The notes below the pieces were generated by a model, which saw only the letters and a list, made by a program, of their open reading frames with translations, had not been told where the DNA came from and did no database searches. The position numbers and the translations under genes are program-made. A DNA stretch of 64,000 nucleotides from Ricordea florida (taxonomy: Eukaryota > Cnidaria > Anthozoa > Corallimorpharia > Ricordeidae). Positions 58,426 through 64,000 of the stretch are shown here, in pieces. The stretch is from NCBI GenBank assembly GCA_949710005.1, contig OX453272.1:1147696-1211695 (forward strand), read 5' to 3'. The stretch's first letter is position 1; each line of letters begins with the position of its first letter.

Positions 58426-59864
58426 GAGATAGACTACAAAAGGGTTTGAGGCTTTTTTGAGATTCCAAATACTTCTCCTTTAACGCGCTCTCACTCGCCA
58501 ACTTCAAAATAGATTTCCTCGGCAACCAATCGGAATATCGAAAAAGAAAAGACTCGGTAAGATGGTTGCTTCCTTCCGTAACCATTCCCAGCGTGCGGTT
58601 TACATTTGCCAGGAAATCCTTTTTTGACAATGAAATTAATTTCGCTAGATCTTCTTACTTCGGTTCTTCAGTTTGATCTTAAAAGTTTCCGCTCTAGCTT
58701 AAGTAAAAAAAATGATATTATTTTCACTCACTCAGCCATTCACTGTGAAGATTGAGTTACTTTCACTGATTCACGCAAATTGATATTTTTACAGATAAAC
58801 AAGCGGTTTCCTTTGCCAGTAGAATCCTTTTTTTGAAAATTAAAAGAATTATTTTGCACTTTTACTTAGGTCAAGTCAAAAATGTTCAATAAGTAAAAGA
58901 TGGTCGCGGTTATGTGAACAACTTAAGCAGTTGCGATACCGATGCAAGGTTACGAAGTTCGAATGCCGTTCAAACCTGAACTTTTTCAGGTCCTGTCTTT
59001 ACAAGCCAACTGCTTATAAGTTGCTCACAAAACTGCGACTATCTTTCACTTATTAAAAATCTTTCTTCCCCAGCTCACATATGTGACATGAGACAAGAAC
59101 AATCCTTCTTTTGACAAACAAGTGAACGCATTTATCTCTTCTTTTTTCCTTTCGTTGATTCCAGAAGTTGCCACTTTCATTTTAGTGCCGGAAGAAGACT
59201 CTGTTATAACTTTCTTCTCTCCCTTAGATTATGGTGAAGATTCAATTATTTTTTACTGATTTGCTTTACCCAATATTCAAATTTAAACAAGATGGGCCAG
59301 GTTAACATTGCAATCTGTTATCTCGATAGGAGTACTTAACATCACGGCTATCTCGACTGGCTAAAACATTACACACTTCTAGTAATGTATGGTCCCGAGG
59401 GAAACAGTTTTGTTTTCCCGAGAGTCCTGATGTTGTCGAGGGAAACATCAGGTCTCTCTCTACTGTAGTTTCTCGAGGTACCATACATCAAGTGCTTTTT
59501 TATTTATTTAGAATCATATAGCAAAACAAACGAACAAACAAACAAAGACGGCACAACTGGCGCGCGGGCAACAACTGCGCAGTTGTATCCCGGTCGAGAT
59601 ACATTTGAATTTGATCAGGGGTACGTGACCAAGAATCTACCAATCACAGTACTTGTTTTTTTGAGTGATAGTCTAGGGGGTATGTAACACTTTACGTTAT
59701 TTGCCGTAGTTTATCTGGGGTGTAGCTTTGCTGCTCAGGCCATTTATTCAAGTGTTGTTGTAAGCTGTTCACTGGTTTGCTTTTTGATGCCTATCTGTCT
59801 CCCCGACGTAACTAGTTAAGTACCGATTTAAATCTTCAGGAGTGCTCAGTGGAACCGATATTCA
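58426..59864. other. Intergenic DNA with foldback repeats
   Basis: No gene recognised. Contains the foldback at 58889-59054 and a palindromic cluster near 59,385-59,490 (ATGTATGGTCCCGAG...CTCGAGGTACCATAC; CTGATGTT...AAACATCAG). Confidence 0.5.
58889..59054. repeat. Foldback repeat with about 45-bp arms
   Basis: AATAAGTAAAAGATGGTCGC... pairs with the complement of ...GCGACTATCTTTCACTTATT, with several mismatches. The interior has GTTCGAATGCC, faintly tRNA-like. A related fragment lies at about 805-905. Confidence 0.6.
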
Positions 59865-60061
59865 AAACACAAGAAAATGGGTAAATCAAACGAGTTGATT
59901 AAGTAAGTTATACCACCGTAAGGTAAAAAAGAGGTGCTGACATTTCGAGCGTTAGCCCTTCGTCGACGGGCTAACGCTCGAAACGTCAGCACCTCTTTTT
60001 TACCTTACGGTGGTATAACTTACTTAATCAACTCGTTTGATTTACCCATTTTCTTGTGTTT
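59865..60061. repeat. Near-perfect palindrome, 94-bp arms, 9-nt loop
   Basis: Left arm 59865-59958, loop TTCGTCGAC, right arm 59968-60061; one mismatch seen. It lies inside an insertion bounded by a 14-bp direct repeat CGATATTCAAAACA (about 59857-59870 and 60115-60128), probably its target duplication. Confidence 0.9.
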
Positions 60062-60128
60062 CAACTTCCCACCGACGCAGCACCAGTTTCTTTAGAAACT
60101 ATCCCCTCAATACTCGATATTCAAAACA

Positions 60129-61014
60129 GCCTTTCCTCAGGCATCGTGATGCTGGCTGGGACGTATGGCATCTTATATAAAAATTGGCTGAGAATTAGTT
60201 AGGAATATTAGTTTGCTGGCGATTTTTTCTACCTAAACTATTTTTGGCTGAGAGATGACACGCAACGCCCACTTCCTGGCTCACATAGACTCATTTTTAT
60301 CGCTTTGCTGGGAGAAACCTCTAAGTAGTTAACGTCCGGTACATCGCCGATCATATGACGTGGGGATGACATCTGTAACTGTTTAAAACAATACGCATAT
60401 CTGTGTAAACTTGGGCGTCTTTCGTGGCATATCGAGCTGTAAACGCCAGGAAATCGACATGGTGAAGTCTTAGCTGTCTTTTGTCGATTGTTTTATAGCT
60501 CTTGCATAGTGTTGTATATTGCCCGCTGTCCGTTTTCTTTTTATATCCATGTAGTATGGTTCTTGACAGGTTCACTCAGAAATGTTCGCTCGTAAATTGA
60601 TCAAAAATCGTTTAGTGTGGGTCTACCGCAAACGGTGTGTGCATTTGTATGTGGTTTGAGACAAGAAGAAATCATAGTATTGGTGCTTCCTTCCAAGGAC
60701 GACCCTTGAGATAAATCCATCATTTTTACCATGTGCTGATGTGCGTAGGTGCGCATGCGCAGAGACAACAAGCAGGGACGCAAAGGGACGCATGCGTTTT
60801 AAGGCCCAGACGGCGATTTGTGACTGAACGCCAAAAAAATGAAGGGCAATCTTAAACTTGGGCTCCCTTTGGGATACGCCCAAGTAATTAAAACTCTTCT
60901 ATATTAATATCGGACAACTGGCTGTCAATAGGAGCCCATCACATGGGCTCCTGCTGTCAATCAGTGTAAAATCAAGTGTTTCATTCAATTTGTATGTCAT
61001 ACCATGAGGTATAG
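60129..61014. other. Intergenic DNA, one short hairpin
   Basis: No gene recognised. GGAGCCCAT-CAC-ATGGGCTCC near 60,930-60,950 is flanked by repeated GCTGTCAAT. Confidence 0.5.
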
Positions 61015-61017
61015 TAA

Positions 61018-61317
61018 GGGACGGACCATTAGAAAAGTGATGGGGGGGGGTGGGGAATTTTCAGCTTGCACGAATTTTTTTTTCGCTCACTGCTTGTGGA
61101 GGAATTTTTCTTTCAGGTGAACCCCACTGCACGAATTTTTTTTACTACGTGTGAAAAAGTCACAATTGGACCTTCCTTCTGCATGAATTTTTTATTTACC
61201 TTCCTCCTTGCATGAATTTTTTTTCTTGGCATTTTCCCTTGCATGGATTTTTTTTTGTTTTTTTTTTCCCACTCCCCCCCCCCCCCCGGCCTCATCACTT
61301 TTCTAATGGTCCGTCCC
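61018..61317. mobile_element. PIF/Harbinger-type MITE, 300 bp
   Basis: Ends GGGACGGACCATTAGAAAAG and its inverted copy, flanked by TAA on both sides (61015-61017, 61318-61320). The interior contains about four degenerate GCA(C/T)GAATTTTTTT units and long G/C and T runs. The TAA target and GG-start TIR suggest Harbinger. Confidence 0.8.
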
Positions 61318-61320
61318 TAA

Positions 61321-64000
61321 TGGTTGGATTTGTCACTCCATTCCCGTTGGACAATTAATTTATGCATTAAATCCGCATTAAATGTGAATTAAACAGGTTC
61401 TCCCCTATCTCCCATGCTAGGTTTGGTTTCGTCCACAAATTTGTGCAATTGTTTTATGTTCACATATGTGGGGGAGAGGGTGAGACAAAGCGGCAGCACA
61501 TGTTTACAAAATGGCGTCTGTTTTGTTGAGGCCGACGCAAAGATTGTCAAGGCGGGTTTTCGTTCCTTTCGCACCATCTTTGATCAAAATACACTTTTGA
61601 AGATCTCGCGACCGAACAGGAAATGTGTTCGAGAATGCTCGAGGGCAAAGAAATGGGTTTTTAAAGTCTTAAAAGTGACAATGTCTCCAAGTTGGACGAC
61701 GAGTAATCGATCAGTCGTAGCAAGAGTCCACAAAATGAACTATTCGGAATGAACGCTTTATGGTCTGAGGAAAAGACAGCACTTCATGGAAAAATTACCA
61801 CATACCATGAGGTAGCTCGAAGGAGCTTTGATTAATAAATCTCTGAAATATGGCAGAAAGGGAACTGTGACATTTTATTTGCTGCTGAATGTTTTCGCCG
61901 TTAAAACTGTTACTGTCAAAGAGACACTATAAACATTGTCAATTAAATTAAGCTTGTCTGGTTTCCCAGTATGATATAATTTATGGATAACTGAGCAGTG
62001 ATCTATTCTTAGTACCGCCTTTTCACCCAAGGAAATTCGACTTATTTACATAACTTTACATTACTTATTTACATATTTATCTAAATTTTTTTTCTATCAA
62101 CATTGCTGGGGTATAAATTGCAGTGAGAGCTTCTGAATACGGTTATGGAGACTGGTTATAGATGTGTAGAGTAAAAATGTACACTCGCAATGCCATTTTG
62201 TGTCTTGTGCGGTAAATATTTGGCCAGCATTGTACGTTGTCCCTTCTTGTTGTTTCTATAGAAATGGAACGTTATCCCGCATTGTCTTGCCTCACCTGGG
62301 CCTATATGCGAGCGGGCGGTATCTTTGTGGCAGTGAGCGTGCGATTAAGTAGTACCTATCTGGGTTGCAATGGGGCCCTCGTGTTGGTTGGGAGCGACAT
62401 TTCCAGGTGCTTAATGCTACATAAACATTTTCAACGAAGGACATTTTGTGTGAGCCTCGTGTTCCTGGTGCACTTCTTCCCTTCCTTCCACACTTACGTA
62501 CCGTCTTGGGTGCCGACCTGCTTACTTTTCTCCTTTTCTATGTGGGTACGAGTGAGTGCCTACCTATCTGCCTGCTTTACTTTTTAAAACCCCTACCCAC
62601 TTACCTACCTGCTGACTGTGTCTTTATACAACTACGGAATGTCTTGTTTAACTTTTGTATGTTTCGTATGTATGTGAACTTGTGTTCTTCTAAATGAAAA
62701 CATGTCATTAGTACCTATAGGTGGTCAGGCAACAAAGCAAACAGTGCATTAACTTGTGTGTCAAGCCTATCAAATATCAGGTTGCATTTTGGTACATGAC
62801 AAATTATTATGTCGGTAAAACGTTATTTTTACAAGTTGACCACAAATACATAAACATGTTGAGTCGTGACTACTGTTTTACACAGTATGGCATTTTGTTC
62901 AAATTTGCTCTACTATTCGTTTTGACGGTCGACCTTGTGTCAGGTTCATTACCAAGGTGTTGAGGTCAAAACGTTGTTGTTTTATTTAAAACAAGCTTTC
63001 AGAAGACAGAGCAGAACTCGTAAAACGGCCGTTTATGGGCATCTGTGGAACGGTGACAGGCTAGTGGGCTTTCTTCGCTTCTGCAGAATAAAAAAAAAAC
63101 GTCTTACTGTAATAGTGCCTTGTGGTGGCACTAACAAATTAGCACACACATATTGCTTTTTCATAGTTATGAAACCATTTAACTTCATGCAGATAATATC
63201 CTACTTGCAAAACCAAAAACGCTGACTTAATATAAGTTTTTTGCTGATTACCAAGAGATTTATACTATCTTGTTGCGTTCTCGCTTCATCTAAATTACAG
63301 TCACAACTTTCACGGAAATTAGTACATCACCATTTTGTGGCTCTGTTTTTTTTTTTTTTTTTTTTGAAGGTTTCTTCGAAAAAGAAACTTAAATTCATTA
63401 AATATAACACACAGTCAAATGCCAGCTGTTATCAACTGTTGACCTAGTAATTCGTTTTGTTCTTTCTCAGGTCACAAGGGCCAACCAGTTCTGCTTGAAT
63501 TAGCACTAGTACTTCAAAATTGGATATGGTGGGAAACGCGCAAATCTAACTAAAGAAAACTGGCAATACATTTTCCTTTTTACAACAAAGACGCTTTCCA
63601 TTTTCTAATCCCATCTGGAGGAGAGTCACTTGGTCTCATGCTAAGGTCATGTGGATGATCCTTAAAGAAACTCTTCTTGTGTTGAACTCCTTTTGCAAAC
63701 AGGAGACAGCAGGTGAGTTAAACCACAAGAGGAGATCTTATTCAGTCATATCCACACCCAGATAGGTTTGATTTTACAGCCCGGTTGCCGGTTTTTTGAT
63801 AGGTTTGGTAACTTACTTGGGCCGGAAAGCTATTTTATGATCGCAATGTTTACAACGATAATTAACTTTTTTTTTCTTTTTCAAGGTTAAGCAATACAAT
63901 TTTAAGCTAAATGGTACGTAAGCTTTATACGCTAAAAAATTCAAAAAACGTTTGGTAGACCTCGATATAAAAATGAAGCTCCGACCCCGGAGTTATCGTG
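61321..64000. other. Intergenic or intronic DNA, no gene recognised
   Basis: Short open frames (for example 61414-61752, 62237-62587) lack any recognisable domain. Poly-T near 63,348-63,365. Confidence 0.5.

Overview
The window is animal nuclear DNA, most probably from an anthozoan cnidarian such as a coral or sea anemone. Host exons on the minus strand spell out an animal coatomer beta-prime subunit (COPB2). The large introns are packed with the DNA transposons, small inverted-repeat elements and Polinton-type elements usual in cnidarian genomes. There are no bacterial operons, rRNA, tRNA or CRISPR arrays. The genus is inference; the host gene identity is secure.

Layout. About 1-46,950 is one host gene, COPB2, running right to left. 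Seventeen coding exons can be placed with GT-AG borders and matching intron phases; the 3' part lies beyond the left edge. Its introns hold: (i) a complete 15.8-kb Polinton/Maverick virus-like element (4,259-20,090) with 257-bp terminal inverted repeats that look identical and a CAGAA target duplication; (ii) a TA-flanked pogo/Tigger-like small element (21,105-21,790); (iii) a 48-bp minisatellite abutting a COPB2 splice acceptor (23,942-24,565); (iv) a nested stack at 26,289-37,961, where a deleted pogo element is split by a 9.9-kb TTAA-flanked (Kolobok-like) transposon carrying an open six-exon gene, and by an 883-bp hAT-like element; (v) a decayed piggyBac-like element (41,041-43,826); and (vi) a foldback element (45,531-46,398). 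About 46,950-53,660 is the upstream/promoter side of COPB2 with no recognisable gene. 53,665-58,420 is a Ty3/Gypsy LTR retrotransposon on the minus strand with 116-bp LTRs. The rest holds foldback elements and small inverted-repeat transposons.

The Polinton encodes the expected virus-like set: protein-primed family-B DNA polymerase, retroviral-type integrase (D,D-35-E), a packaging ATPase and a candidate double-jelly-roll major capsid protein. Around these sit uncharacterised candidate virion and membrane proteins. Nearly every gene has the same TTTAAAG(A/G)-like box 23-28 nt before its ATG, often overlapping the stop codon of the preceding gene. This suggests a uniform, tightly packed virus-like promoter system. 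GC-rich mini-hairpins, several in pairs, are scattered through this AT-rich element, some inside reading frames. No adenain-type protease was recognised, and one small membrane-protein gene is frameshifted.

All identifications come from reading motifs and translated sequence by eye; no database search was run. Percent identities are approximate.
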